From Beijerinckiaceae bacterium (GTDB lineage: Bacteria; Pseudomonadota; Alphaproteobacteria; Rhizobiales; Beijerinckiaceae), in contig JAPZTO010000003.1 in assembly GCA_027532775.1 (NCBI GenBank), forward strand, positions 1 through 64,000: 64,000 nucleotides of DNA. The letters are read 5' to 3'. Below the pieces are notes generated by a model. That model made no database searches. It worked only from the letters and a program-made list of their open reading frames with translations, and was not told the origin of the DNA. The position numbers and the translations under genes were made by a program. This document shows, piece after piece, positions 9,234 through 17,928 of the stretch; the stretch's first letter is position 1; the number at the start of each line of letters is the position of its first letter.

Positions 9234-11966
9234 ATGCCGACGACTGACCCCGCTCGTCCTACCCCGGAAAGCTTCCTCGATGCCGCCCGCGCCGAGGAAG
9301 CGACTTCGCGTTCCGGGAAGTTGAAGATCTTCCTTGGTGCGTCGCCCGGCGTGGGCAAGACCTTTGCCATGCTTGAAGAAGCGCGGATCCGGGCGCGCGC
9401 GGGCGTGGATGTCGTGGTGGCGCTCGTCGAGACGCATGGCCGCGCGGAAACCGCCGCCTTGCTCGGCGCCTTGGAGCAGGTTCCCCGCCGCCGGATCGAG
9501 TATCGGGGGCAGGTCCTTGAGGAGATGGACCTGGACGCGCTTCTGGCCCGAAAGCCGCGGCTCGCGCTGATCGACGAATTCGCGCACACCAACGCGCCGG
9601 GATCGCGCCACCCGAAGCGGTGGCAGGATGTGATGGAGGTGCTCGATTCGGGCATTGATGTCGTCACCACGCTGAACATCCAGCATATAGAGAGCCTGAA
9701 TGACGCTGTAGCGCAGATCACCGGCATCCGGGTGCAGGAGACGGTGCCCGATGCCGCGCTGGACCGTGCCGACCAGATCGAACTGATTGACCTTCCACCA
9801 GAGGAGCTCATCCAGCGCCTCAAGGACGGGAAGATCTATCTGCACCAGCAGGCCGGCCGTGCTCTCGAGAACTTCTTCACGAAGGGCAAGCTGACCGCCT
9901 TGCGGGAGATGGCCTTGCGCACGGCGGCAGGCCGGGTCGATGCCGAGATGCTCGACCTCAAGAAGGCGCAGGCCGACCAGACCATCTGGCCAACGGCCGA
10001 GCGATTGCTCGTCTGTGTGAACGAAGCTCCGGTGGGCAAGGCGCTGGTTCGCACCGGCAAGCGCATGGCAGATCGCGCGAAGATTCCTTGGATTGTCGCG
10101 ACCGTCCTCACGCCAAAACATGAGGCGATGGATGCCGACGCACGAGGCGTGACCCAGGATGCGCTTCGACTGGCCGAGACCCTCGGTGCGGAAACCGTGA
10201 CGCTTCGCGCGGAATCGAACGCGGCCGGCGAGATCCTGCGCTTCGCCCGGGAACGCAACGTGACACGGCTCGTGATCGGGCGGCCACGCTGGCGCAACAA
10301 CCTGTTGCAGCGGCTGGTCGGGCTCATCCGCGAGCCCGTTTCCGAGACCCTGCTCGATGAAGCGACGGATTTCGAAATCACAGTTGTCACCCCGCATGTG
10401 AAGATCGAGCGGAGAAAGGCCCTGCTTAGGCGCTCGCTGATCCCGTCGGATTGGCGAGGACCGGTCGCGGCCGTTCTTGCAAGCACGATCGTGACGCTTC
10501 TTGCCTGGCCCATCACGCAGGTCGATGCCATTCCCGCCGGCGCAATCACGGTGCTTTATCTGCTGGGCGTGATGCTGGTGGCCTATCGCTTCGGGCTGGC
10601 GTCATCGCTGCTGGCAAGCGTCACGGGGTTTCTGGGCTACAACTTCTTCTACACGGAGCCCTATCTCACCCTGTCGGTCACCAAATCATCCGACATTGTC
10701 TCGTTGACCGTCTTCCTCATGGGAGCACTCTTCACGGGTACACTTGCGAGCCGGTTGAAGGCGCAGGTGGAGACCATGCGTGCGGCGCAGGCCCGGACCG
10801 AGACTCTCTACGATTTTGCCCGCAAGATTGCCTCGGCCACCAAAGCCGATGATGTACTCTGGGCCGCGGTCGCGCATGTCGCGCGGGTCCTGCATGCCGA
10901 CGTGTTGATCCTGACGCCAGACCGACAGGGGCAATTGTACCAGGTGCAAGGTTGGCCGGCCATCGACGAAGAGCTCGATGCGCGCGACCTTGCGGCGGCA
11001 CAATGGGCGTTCGAGAGGGCAGAAGCAGCGGGCTTCGGCACAGATACCCTGCCGAACGCGGCCTGGCAGTTTGTACCGCTCGCCACCGCCGGCCGACCCT
11101 TTGGCACCATGGGTGTTCGTTTTCACGATGCCTCCCGCGCGAAGGACCCGGAAACGAAACGCCTGCTGCTCGCTGTGGAGGATCAGGTGGCGGTGGCCGT
11201 GGAGCGTAACCGGCTTTCGGAGGAGGTCGCCAATGCGCGTGTGACCGCCGAGAGTGACAAGCTGCGCGCCGCTCTTCTCAATGCTGTCAGCCATGACCTC
11301 CGCACGCCGCTCGTCACCGTGATCGGCGCGACCTCCAGCCTTGCGGACGATTCCAGCAGCCTGACGGAGGAGGCGCGGCGGATGCTCGCCTCGAGCGCCC
11401 ACGAGGAAGCACGGCGGCTCGACCGCACTGTACAGAACCTGCTGGACATGACCCGACTCGGCCATGGCGCGCTGAAACCCAATCGTGCGGCGATCGACCT
11501 GCGGGAAATCATCGGCCGGGTGCGCAACGATCTCGGTCGCGTCCTCAATGCCCACAGCCTCGTGATCGATATCGCCCCGAACCTGCCACCGCTCGATGTG
11601 GATCCGGTGCTGATCGGGCAGGCTCTGGCGAATGTGCTGGAGAATGCGACCAAGTACGCCCCGGCCAATTCCGTCATCCGGGTCACGGCCCGCTCCGAGG
11701 GGCCAAACGCCACGATTTGCATCGCGGATGAAGGGCCGGGCATTCCGGCAGGAGACCGCGACAGGGTGTTCGATCTCTTCTATCGCGCGGCACAGGGCGA
11801 TGGAGCGCCGGCGGGAACGGGAATGGGGCTTGCCATCGTCAAGGGTCTCGTGGAAGCCCATGGAGGAAGTGTGTGCGCGGAAGCCGGGCCGCAGGGTCGC
11901 GGTACGGCCATTCGGCTCAGGCTTCCCCTTGCGACATTGCCACCCTTGGAGAGATCCGGCGCATGA
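9234..11966 (+). CDS. kdpD: Osmosensitive K+ channel histidine kinase KdpD
   Basis: 910 aa, usual length. Membrane sensor kinase that activates KdpE when K+ is limiting. Domains in order are the cytosolic KdpD domain with Walker A GASPGVGKT (residues 35-43) and FAHTNAPGSRHPKRWQDV, and a USP-like domain (about 250-370, starting ERLLVCVNEAP). Four closely spaced transmembrane helices follow (about 400-500), then a GAF-type domain. The kinase core has H687 in NAVSHDLRTPL, N-box ANVLENATKYAP, DEGPGIP and a GTGMGLAIVKG G-box. Its stop overlaps the kdpE start by 4 bp (ATGA). Confidence 0.98.
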   Translation: MPTTDPARPTPESFLDAARAEEATSRSGKLKIFLGASPGVGKTFAMLEEARIRARAGVDVVVALVETHGRAETAALLGALEQVPRRRIEYRGQVLEEMDLDALLARKPRLALIDEFAHTNAPGSRHPKRWQDVMEVLDSGIDVVTTLNIQHIESLNDAVAQITGIRVQETVPDAALDRADQIELIDLPPEELIQRLKDGKIYLHQQAGRALENFFTKGKLTALREMALRTAAGRVDAEMLDLKKAQADQTIWPTAERLLVCVNEAPVGKALVRTGKRMADRAKIPWIVATVLTPKHEAMDADARGVTQDALRLAETLGAETVTLRAESNAAGEILRFARERNVTRLVIGRPRWRNNLLQRLVGLIREPVSETLLDEATDFEITVVTPHVKIERRKALLRRSLIPSDWRGPVAAVLASTIVTLLAWPITQVDAIPAGAITVLYLLGVMLVAYRFGLASSLLASVTGFLGYNFFYTEPYLTLSVTKSSDIVSLTVFLMGALFTGTLASRLKAQVETMRAAQARTETLYDFARKIASATKADDVLWAAVAHVARVLHADVLILTPDRQGQLYQVQGWPAIDEELDARDLAAAQWAFERAEAAGFGTDTLPNAAWQFVPLATAGRPFGTMGVRFHDASRAKDPETKRLLLAVEDQVAVAVERNRLSEEVANARVTAESDKLRAALLNAVSHDLRTPLVTVIGATSSLADDSSSLTEEARRMLASSAHEEARRLDRTVQNLLDMTRLGHGALKPNRAAIDLREIIGRVRNDLGRVLNAHSLVIDIAPNLPPLDVDPVLIGQALANVLENATKYAPANSVIRVTARSEGPNATICIADEGPGIPAGDRDRVFDLFYRAAQGDGAPAGTGMGLAIVKGLVEAHGGSVCAEAGPQGRGTAIRLRLPLATLPPLERSGA

Positions 11967-12649
11967 GCCAACCTCGCATCCTGATCATCGAGGATGAAGC
12001 GCCGATCCGCCGCTTCCTTGCGATTGCGCTGGGTGCAGGCGGCTTCGAGGTGATCGAGGCAGAGCGGGGACGGGCAGGAATCGAACGCGCGGCGATCGAA
12101 TCCCCCGATGCGATCCTGCTCGATCTTGGCCTGCCGGATATCGACGGCAAGGTCGTGATCGCCGGCATCCGCGAATGGTCGCAAGTGCCGATCCTCGTGC
12201 TCTCGGTGCGGGATGGAGAGGCCGAAAAGATTGCCGCACTGGACGCCGGTGCGGATGACTACGTCACGAAACCCTTCGCCACGGGCGAACTTCTTGCGCG
12301 TCTTCGCGCTGCACTCCGAAAGCGCCCGACAGGGACGGCCGAAAAGGCGGAACTCGCATTGGGCGCTCTGGAGATCAACCTCGCGACACGGATGGTGCGT
12401 GTCGAGGGCGTGGAAGCAAAACTCACACGTAAGGAATTCGACGTTCTGGCGCTCCTTGCGCGTCATGCCGGGCGGCTGGTGGGGCATCGCCAGCTTCTCA
12501 CGACCATCTGGGGCCCGGCCCATGCCGAAGATACGCATTATCTGCGCATCGCCATCGGGCATATCCGTGAAAAGATCGGCGATGACGCCGCCGATCCGCG
12601 TTTCATCCTCACCGAACCAGGAGTGGGCTATCGGTTGCTGGATGGCTGA
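11963..12649 (+). CDS. kdpE: KDP operon response regulator KdpE
   Basis: 228 aa, OmpR/PhoB family. Receiver domain (residues 1-115) has acidic pocket ED at 10-11, phospho-acceptor D54 (ILLDLGLPD) and K in YVTKPF. The C-terminal winged helix (about 130-228) has LTRKEFDVLALLARHAGRLV and RIAIGHIREKIG. The start is the ATG overlapping the kdpD stop. A longer in-frame extension begins inside kdpD and is rejected, because this ATG gives the canonical N-terminus SQPRILIIEDE. When phosphorylated by KdpD it should activate kdpFABC. Candidate operator at 4676-4692. Confidence 0.97.
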   Translation: MSQPRILIIEDEAPIRRFLAIALGAGGFEVIEAERGRAGIERAAIESPDAILLDLGLPDIDGKVVIAGIREWSQVPILVLSVRDGEAEKIAALDAGADDYVTKPFATGELLARLRAALRKRPTGTAEKAELALGALEINLATRMVRVEGVEAKLTRKEFDVLALLARHAGRLVGHRQLLTTIWGPAHAEDTHYLRIAIGHIREKIGDDAADPRFILTEPGVGYRLLDG

Positions 12650-12887
12650 ATACCTGTTGCAGCCCGAATATGCGGGGCGACTGTCTGATTTCCGAATTCG
12701 TTCCCCAAAGCCGTCCGTCCGGTTCCGGCCCCAGTTCGGACCATGCGGCGTCCACTGAGAGTATGTTTTCGCAGTCTTGCAATCTGCCGCTTTGAGTGAC
12801 GGAAGGGGGCCGGAACCGGAATCGCGGCTGCCGGGACATGCACTTTCGAAAGCAGCCTCTTCCATATCGAGGCGACAACCGATTGAT
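12650..12887. repeat. Convergent intergenic region with 15-bp inverted repeat
   Basis: Space between the ends of kdpE (+) and the APC permease (-). It holds a perfect 15-bp inverted repeat, arms tccggttccggcccc (12718-12732) and its complement (12806-12820), separated by 73 bp. Position between convergent stops suggests a role in termination or a remnant repeat. No T-tract follows either arm, so a classical intrinsic terminator is not supported. No gene was found. Confidence 0.45.
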
Positions 12888-14129
12888 CTAGAATACCCCA
12901 ATCCGGCGCGCGATATCGATAGCCAACATGCCGCTGCTGGTCACCACACCTGCGACAGGAACCCAGAACGGGCAGTCGAAGATGTCGGGCGGCGGGCTTG
13001 TTTCCCGCCCCTTGATCACGATTAGCGCTAGATTGACGAGCACGAAGATCAGCAAGGTGCCAATGGATGCGAGGTCAGCGAGACCCGACAGCGGAACAGC
13101 CAAGGCGAGCCCCAAGATGCCAGCGACGGCCATCAGGGTGGCGAAAACCGGGGCACGGGTCTTCTGGTCGACCTGCGCAAGTCGCTTTGGCAATTGTCCT
13201 CGATCCGCAAGGCCGTAGAGCACCCGCGCGATAATGATCATGTTCACGAGAATGCCATTCAGTGTTGCGGCCACTGCAATCGCACTCATCACACCCAGAG
13301 GCCAGCCGGTGAGCCGTTCGAAGACCAAAGCCAGCGGGGCCGGCGAAGCGGCAAGCTCGGCCGGTGGCACGGCGCTGACCGCAATCAGCACGACGAGCGC
13401 GTAGAGCAATCCAGTCAGGCCGAGGGTGATGAACAGCGCGCGGGGAAGCGTGCGGCGCTGATCCTTCATTTCCTCCGAGATGTTCACGAGATGCTCGAAG
13501 CCAATGAATGCAAAGACGGCGAGCAAGGCCGCCGAGGCAATCCCCGGCCAGGCGGTCGCATCGGCAAGGCCGGGCGCCATGTCGAGGATGGGTGCCACAA
13601 GGTCGAGTGTCAGGAATCCCGCTCCGATGATCATCGCCAGGCCGGCAACCTCGATCATGGTCATCAGGCCGGCGAGGCTTACGGCCTGAAGCGTCGCGCG
13701 TGTGGCAATCGCGCCGAGAAGCAGAATGATCCCGGTCACCAGCACGGGTTTGGGCAGGGGCAGGAAAACGCTGACATAGCCTGCTGCACCGACGGAAATC
13801 GTAGCGGCGGAGATCGCGGAGGTGACGATGCTCAGCAAACCGACCGCCAGCGCCATGCGCTGCCGCCGGAACGCCGCCTCCACATAGGCGGCCTCGCTTG
13901 CGGAGACCGGGATGCGCGTGCCGAGTTCGGCGAAGGTCGCGGCCGAAAACCCCATCACTCCCGCGGCCAGCAGGAAAGCCATCGGCGCATGAACGCCGGC
14001 GCGTCCGGCCGCCAGCCCGACCAGCACATAGATGCCGGCACCGATGGTGATGCCGAGACCATAGAGAACGGAATGGGTGAGACCCAGCGAGCGCGCGAGG
14101 CCTTTTTCCGCCGCTTCAGCTGCGGTCAT
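12888..14129 (-). CDS. APC-superfamily amino acid/polyamine permease
   Basis: 413 aa with about 11-12 hydrophobic helices. Inner-membrane secondary transporter of the amino acid-polyamine-organocation superfamily. The N-terminal block LGLTHSVLYGLGITIGAGIYVLVGLAAGRAG is the TM1 signature of this family (GxGIGAGI-type unwound segment). The TM6-like block AVFAFIGFEHLVNISEEMKDQRRTLPRAL matches the family's conserved F-x-G-x-E plus polar loop. It is somewhat shorter than the usual 440-480 aa. The substrate cannot be read from sequence. The gene is monocistronic and convergent with kdpE. Confidence 0.88.
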   Translation of the reverse strand: MTAAEAAEKGLARSLGLTHSVLYGLGITIGAGIYVLVGLAAGRAGVHAPMAFLLAAGVMGFSAATFAELGTRIPVSASEAAYVEAAFRRQRMALAVGLLSIVTSAISAATISVGAAGYVSVFLPLPKPVLVTGIILLLGAIATRATLQAVSLAGLMTMIEVAGLAMIIGAGFLTLDLVAPILDMAPGLADATAWPGIASAALLAVFAFIGFEHLVNISEEMKDQRRTLPRALFITLGLTGLLYALVVLIAVSAVPPAELAASPAPLALVFERLTGWPLGVMSAIAVAATLNGILVNMIIIARVLYGLADRGQLPKRLAQVDQKTRAPVFATLMAVAGILGLALAVPLSGLADLASIGTLLIFVLVNLALIVIKGRETSPPPDIFDCPFWVPVAGVVTSSGMLAIDIARRIGVF

Positions 14130-14271
14130 TGCACGATTTCAGGACCATGGTGCGCGCCTTTTCGGCTGGTTTGGGGGCTTGCAAGGAACGGTAACGGAAC
14201 GTTTTTCTGCCGGACATCAGCCATGGCATAAGGAACGCACCATCGCCAGCCGGGCGATCTGTCTGCGCCAT

Positions 14272-15162
14272 TCATTCCGCCTCATGGAGCACGATCGCAT
14301 CGATCCCCGACGGGGCAGCAAAACCCTTGGGCGGCCAGACGCCATCGACAAGGATCGCCGTGGCCCAGGCATCTGCCTCCATGCAGGTCGGCGCCAGCAC
14401 AGTAACCGAAATGTGCTTCGATTTGACGGGTGCACCGGTTGAGGGGTCGATCAGGTGCGAAATCAACTGACCACCGACATCCCGGCACTGGCGATAGGTG
14501 CCTGACGTCGCCACGGCCATCTCACGCAACTCGATCACGCCGGAGAGTTCCCGCTTGCCGGCAAGAGGGCGCTCAAGGCCAACCGCCCAGGGCGTGCCAT
14601 CCGCCTTTGGCCCGCCGGCCCGCAATTCACCATCGATGCTGGCAAGCCAATGAGAGAGGCCGGCATCCTTCAGCACGTCACCGAGCCTGTCCACGCCATA
14701 ACCCTTGGCGATGCCCGAGAGATCGAGGCTGAGCGGCCCATGCTTGCGGGCCCGCTGGCCGCGCCGGTCCAGTTCCAGCGTCTGCCGCGTGATGGGCCGC
14801 GGGCCCACAAACGCCGGCGCCTTGTCCGCAAGGGGGCCGAAGCCCCATCTGCCGACCGCTTCGCCAAGACCGATGTCAAATGAACCGTTGGATTGCGCTT
14901 CGATGGCCAGCGCAGTTTCGAGCACGTGGATCAGGCTCTCCGGGAGTTCGATCCATTGATCGACCAAAACGTTGTTGAGCCGTGAGATATCCGAATCCGG
15001 CTTCCAGTTCGACATGACGGCATCGACTTCCGATACAGCCTCATGAAGCTCTCGGCCCAGCGCCTGCACATCCATGGTTGGTTCGGCATAGGCGATGACG
15101 GAATAGCGCGTTCCCATCGTGTTGCCGTTCAGGGCGAGGCGGAGAAGCGGGTCAGTAGACAT
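14272..15162 (-). CDS. apbE: FAD:protein FMN transferase (ApbE family)
   Basis: About 296 aa. ApbE cleaves FAD and attaches FMN through a phosphoester bond to Thr/Ser in target proteins. Family motifs are GTRYSV near the start, SNWKPDSDISRLN, GSFDIGLGEAVGRWGFGP, LDLSGIAKGYGVDRLGD, ASIDGELRAGGPK and the C-terminal SHLIDPSTGAPV followed by ADAWATAILV. I start at the ATG at 15160-15162, giving N-terminus STDPLLRLALNGNTMGTRYS. The longer frame upstream lies inside the preceding gene. Either way no signal peptide or lipobox is visible, although many ApbE proteins act in the periplasm. It overlaps the preceding reductase gene by 11 bp, so the two are one operon. The likely substrate is the DUF2271 protein two genes upstream. 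Confidence 0.93.
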   Translation of the reverse strand: MSTDPLLRLALNGNTMGTRYSVIAYAEPTMDVQALGRELHEAVSEVDAVMSNWKPDSDISRLNNVLVDQWIELPESLIHVLETALAIEAQSNGSFDIGLGEAVGRWGFGPLADKAPAFVGPRPITRQTLELDRRGQRARKHGPLSLDLSGIAKGYGVDRLGDVLKDAGLSHWLASIDGELRAGGPKADGTPWAVGLERPLAGKRELSGVIELREMAVATSGTYRQCRDVGGQLISHLIDPSTGAPVKSKHISVTVLAPTCMEADAWATAILVDGVWPPKGFAAPSGIDAIVLHEAE

Positions 15163-17377
15163 CTTCGACGAGCCTTCCATTCCGGCGCAGGGTGGGGAGA
15201 TCGAGGCCCAGCGGGGCCAGAGCCCCGGACAATGCAAGGCGAACGCCTTCAGCCATGTCGCGCCCGCCGCAGATCAGGATCTGACCGCCAGCGGCGATCT
15301 CGGCGCGAAGTTCGGGCGCATCCAGGGTGATCAGATCCTGGACGTATCCGCCGCCCTTGATTCGCGAGAAAATCGTGCGCAGCCGTGTCAGGCGCCCATT
15401 CGAGCGCGCGTTCTCGAGTTCCGTGCGGAAGAGGAAATCCGAATTCGGATCGCGGCCACCCCAGTAAAGACGTACCGGGTGGCCGGGCCGGGCATTCCGC
15501 ACAAAGCCGACCAGCGGGGCGATACCCGCTCCGGCGCCGATCAGGATCAGCGACGAGGCCTTCGCATCCGGCCGGAAGGCCGGGTTGGGGTGGATTACCG
15601 CCTTAATCTCCTCTCCGGGCAGCAGGCCGTAGAGATAGCCCGAGCAGATTCCGCCCGGCTGATGCCGCACGCAGATTTCCAGAATGCCGCTGCCCGATGC
15701 GGAAGCGATGGAATAGAAACGTGGCCGGGGATCGGAGGGCGGAGAAATCGCCACAAGGTCGCCGGGCTCGAAGCGGGGCATCCAGCCAAGACTTTGCTGG
15801 AGCCGCACCGGCAGAAGCCGGAAACGCGGCACAATCGCGAAACGGAGGATGACCGTCGGCGCCTGCACCTCGGCCCCGTAATCCTCGCGTTCGATCACGC
15901 GGTATCGCTGGACGAAGGGTGTCGCATCATCGAGTCGCAGTTGCAGGGGCAGATCAAGACTAAGGGCCAGTTGTTCGCCCCATTGCAAGAACGCTTCCGC
16001 CGATTGCCGGTCGATCCGTTCGGTTGGGACCGCGAGCGCGAAGCCACGGGCCAGACAGGCCGTTTCAACCTGCTCGGCATAGCCGCAAAACCTCGGAAAC
16101 TGCCGATCACCGAAGCCGACGATCATCACATCGGGCTTCGGACCTTCCCATTCTGCGAGTTTGTCGATGAACCGGTTTGCGGAGGCGGGCGCTTCGCCAT
16201 CCCCCGCCGTTGCCGCGAGGATAACTATCTGCGAAGCCGGAGAACGGGCAGGCAGATCGTTCATCGGGGCAAGGTGGACCCGGCGCCCGGCAGCTGTCAG
16301 CGCCCGGTGCAGCGCCTTCGCAAAGCGCATCGTGGAACCACCCTCCGAGCCAACGAGCAGGAGGATATCCGCCGCACTGGCAGCGGAATTGGCGCGAATG
16401 CGGCCGGAAGCGAAGCGCCGACGCAGGCTGATCATGAGGCCAGTCAGCGCAAGCACGAGCCCGCCGGCAGAATTGATGGCCAGAAGGATCGCGAGCCAGA
16501 GCAGGCCTTCCGCCGTATGGAGTCGATAGGCGATATCCCGCACATGCCAGGCGAGGGAATAGCGATCCTCACGCAGCACCTGCCCCGTCGCAACATCGAC
16601 GAAGCGGATGGCCTCATCCGTGCGGATGACGATCGGGTCGCTCGCATCCGCCGGATCAGGCAGGATGATCTCGCGCAGGTTCGCAAGCGAGAGTGTTGCC
16701 AACCCATCCAGCGTGCTGAGCGGGCGCGGCGCTTCTCCACTTGCGCTGACGAAAACATCCTCGGCTGCGCCATCCGGCAGCATTTCAAACCCGATCAGCG
16801 ACATGTGCAGGCCCGTTACCGAGGACAGGAGCAAGCCTGCAACCGCGATGCGGCCCAGTTCAAGGTGCCAGCGGCGGATGCCTTCGCCCCGAAACGGTAG
16901 GAGCAGGGCTGACCAACCGCCAAATATGCGCTTCAGCATGACAAGCCCGGTCAGGCAGAGGAGCAACATCACGGCGGCCGCGCCTCCGGCGGCAAGCCGC
17001 CCACCATCACCCGAAAGCCAGGCCCGATGCAGGTTCGTGATCATGCGCGAGGTTGGCGAGGCCGTATCGATTGAATTCGCAATGCCGGTCTTCGGGTCCA
17101 CGAGAACCGAGCGCGGGCGCCCTTGCGCAAGATGCGTGACGCGTACCCGCCCCGAAGGTGTCCGGGTAATCTTCTCGACACCGGTGATCTGCGTGGTGAT
17201 TGTCTCGGCAAGATCCGCCAGCGAAATCGTCGCTTCGGCAACCCTTGGGGCCGTGGCGGAATCCAGTGCGGCCTGTCCCGCGAGAATGGCGCCGGTGCCG
17301 GCTGTGATGGCCAGCACCAGTGCGAGAAACAGGCCGGGGAGAGCGTGCCATTGGCGCAGCATCACGGGCTCCATCAC
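15152..17377 (-). CDS. PepSY-transmembrane / flavodoxin / NAD(P)H flavin reductase fusion
   Basis: 741 aa. A PepSY-associated membrane domain has helices at about residues 12-35, 128-148, 173-197 and 291-318. Histidines near these helices (H116, H171, H191, H278, H287) could bind haem. Next is a flavodoxin-like domain (about 338-465: LLLVGSEGGSTMRFAKAL, VGFGDRQFPRFCGYAEQV). A ferredoxin-NADP reductase-type module follows (about 500-741), with FAD motif RFYSIASASG, pyridine-nucleotide motif LIGAGAGIAPLVGFV and C-terminal ICGGRDMAEGV. The family is thought to pass electrons from cytosolic NAD(P)H via FAD and FMN across the membrane to periplasmic acceptors. The substrate here is unknown (ferric complexes or a flavinylated partner). 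An alternative start is M6. It overlaps the DUF2271 gene by 4 bp. Confidence 0.9.
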   Translation of the reverse strand: MMEPVMLRQWHALPGLFLALVLAITAGTGAILAGQAALDSATAPRVAEATISLADLAETITTQITGVEKITRTPSGRVRVTHLAQGRPRSVLVDPKTGIANSIDTASPTSRMITNLHRAWLSGDGGRLAAGGAAAVMLLLCLTGLVMLKRIFGGWSALLLPFRGEGIRRWHLELGRIAVAGLLLSSVTGLHMSLIGFEMLPDGAAEDVFVSASGEAPRPLSTLDGLATLSLANLREIILPDPADASDPIVIRTDEAIRFVDVATGQVLREDRYSLAWHVRDIAYRLHTAEGLLWLAILLAINSAGGLVLALTGLMISLRRRFASGRIRANSAASAADILLLVGSEGGSTMRFAKALHRALTAAGRRVHLAPMNDLPARSPASQIVILAATAGDGEAPASANRFIDKLAEWEGPKPDVMIVGFGDRQFPRFCGYAEQVETACLARGFALAVPTERIDRQSAEAFLQWGEQLALSLDLPLQLRLDDATPFVQRYRVIEREDYGAEVQAPTVILRFAIVPRFRLLPVRLQQSLGWMPRFEPGDLVAISPPSDPRPRFYSIASASGSGILEICVRHQPGGICSGYLYGLLPGEEIKAVIHPNPAFRPDAKASSLILIGAGAGIAPLVGFVRNARPGHPVRLYWGGRDPNSDFLFRTELENARSNGRLTRLRTIFSRIKGGGYVQDLITLDAPELRAEIAAGGQILICGGRDMAEGVRLALSGALAPLGLDLPTLRRNGRLVEDVY

Positions 17378-17835
17378 ATTTCGATGGCGATGGACTTCAC
17401 GTAGCCGCGCCCGGCTGAAGGTTTGCCGATGCTGGCCTTTTCGAGCGTGATCCGCGCATCGGCCGGCACGTCGCTTTCCTTCTCGACGGCGCTGTCGACA
17501 CGGATTTCGAAGCCTGCATCAATCAGGGCATCGGCAATCTCGGCGCTGACGGTGAGGCTGCGGCCGGCACCAACGCTGGCGCCGGTCGTGCCATCGATCC
17601 GCCCGCCGGATTGGCGGAACCAGCCGGAGAGATGCTTGTGATACTTGGCCTTTCCGCCCGCGACATGGATGGTCTGCCGGAGTTTGCCAGCCTTGTCCGT
17701 CACGTAGATCGCGAGATAGGCCCCGTCGCCACCATAGGCGTTCAGCGTGGTCGTGATGCGCACGGGGCGCGCTTCTGCAATGACAGGCAACAGAAGCGGC
17801 AGGGTAAGGGCCAGAGCGAGGATCGGCTTTTTCAT
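17374..17835 (-). CDS. Exported DUF2271 protein with an ApbE-type flavinylation motif
   Basis: 153 aa from the ATG at 17833-17835; the longer frame reaches into the sensor gene. Residues 1-22 form a clear Sec signal peptide (MKKPILALALTLPLLLPVIA, then EARP). The mature part has the DUF2271 pattern (YLAIYVTDKAGKLRQTIHVAG, HLSGWFRQSGG). Residues 81-87 read D-G-T-T-G-A-S, matching the Dxx(S/T)GA(S/T) consensus recognised by ApbE flavin transferases (compare NqrC/RnfG). Ser87 would take the FMN. With apbE in the same operon, it is probably a periplasmic FMN-carrying electron carrier paired with the PepSY reductase. Its promoter region contains one of two matching inverted-repeat operators (17880-17928). 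Confidence 0.85.
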   Translation of the reverse strand: MKKPILALALTLPLLLPVIAEARPVRITTTLNAYGGDGAYLAIYVTDKAGKLRQTIHVAGGKAKYHKHLSGWFRQSGGRIDGTTGASVGAGRSLTVSAEIADALIDAGFEIRVDSAVEKESDVPADARITLEKASIGKPSAGRGYVKSIAIEM

Positions 17836-17879
17836 GGGAGGTCTCCGGTCGATGATGAACCGGAGCCTCGCCCTTGAGA

Positions 17880-17928
17880 CTGACATGCACCTGAAGCGCA
17901 ACGTGATTTTTGTTCAGCTTCGTGTCAG
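17880..17928. promoter_or_regulatory. Inverted-repeat operator upstream of the DUF2271-reductase-apbE operon
   Basis: Arm CTGACATGCACCTGAA (17880-17895), a 17-bp spacer, then the inverted arm at 17913-17928 (CTGACACGAAGCTGAA on the minus strand). The same arms with the same 17-bp spacing recur at 19966-20014. The consensus is CTGACAyNNANCTGAA, in which CTGA itself repeats every 11 bp, as expected for an OmpR-family regulator. It lies 45-93 bp upstream of the DUF2271 ATG and overlaps the stop of the sensor kinase gene. Confidence 0.65.

Noticed and set aside
8727-10397. 556-codon minus-strand frame opposite kdpC/kdpD
   Set aside because: Antisense to two canonical genes with complete motifs; composition typical of a shadow frame.
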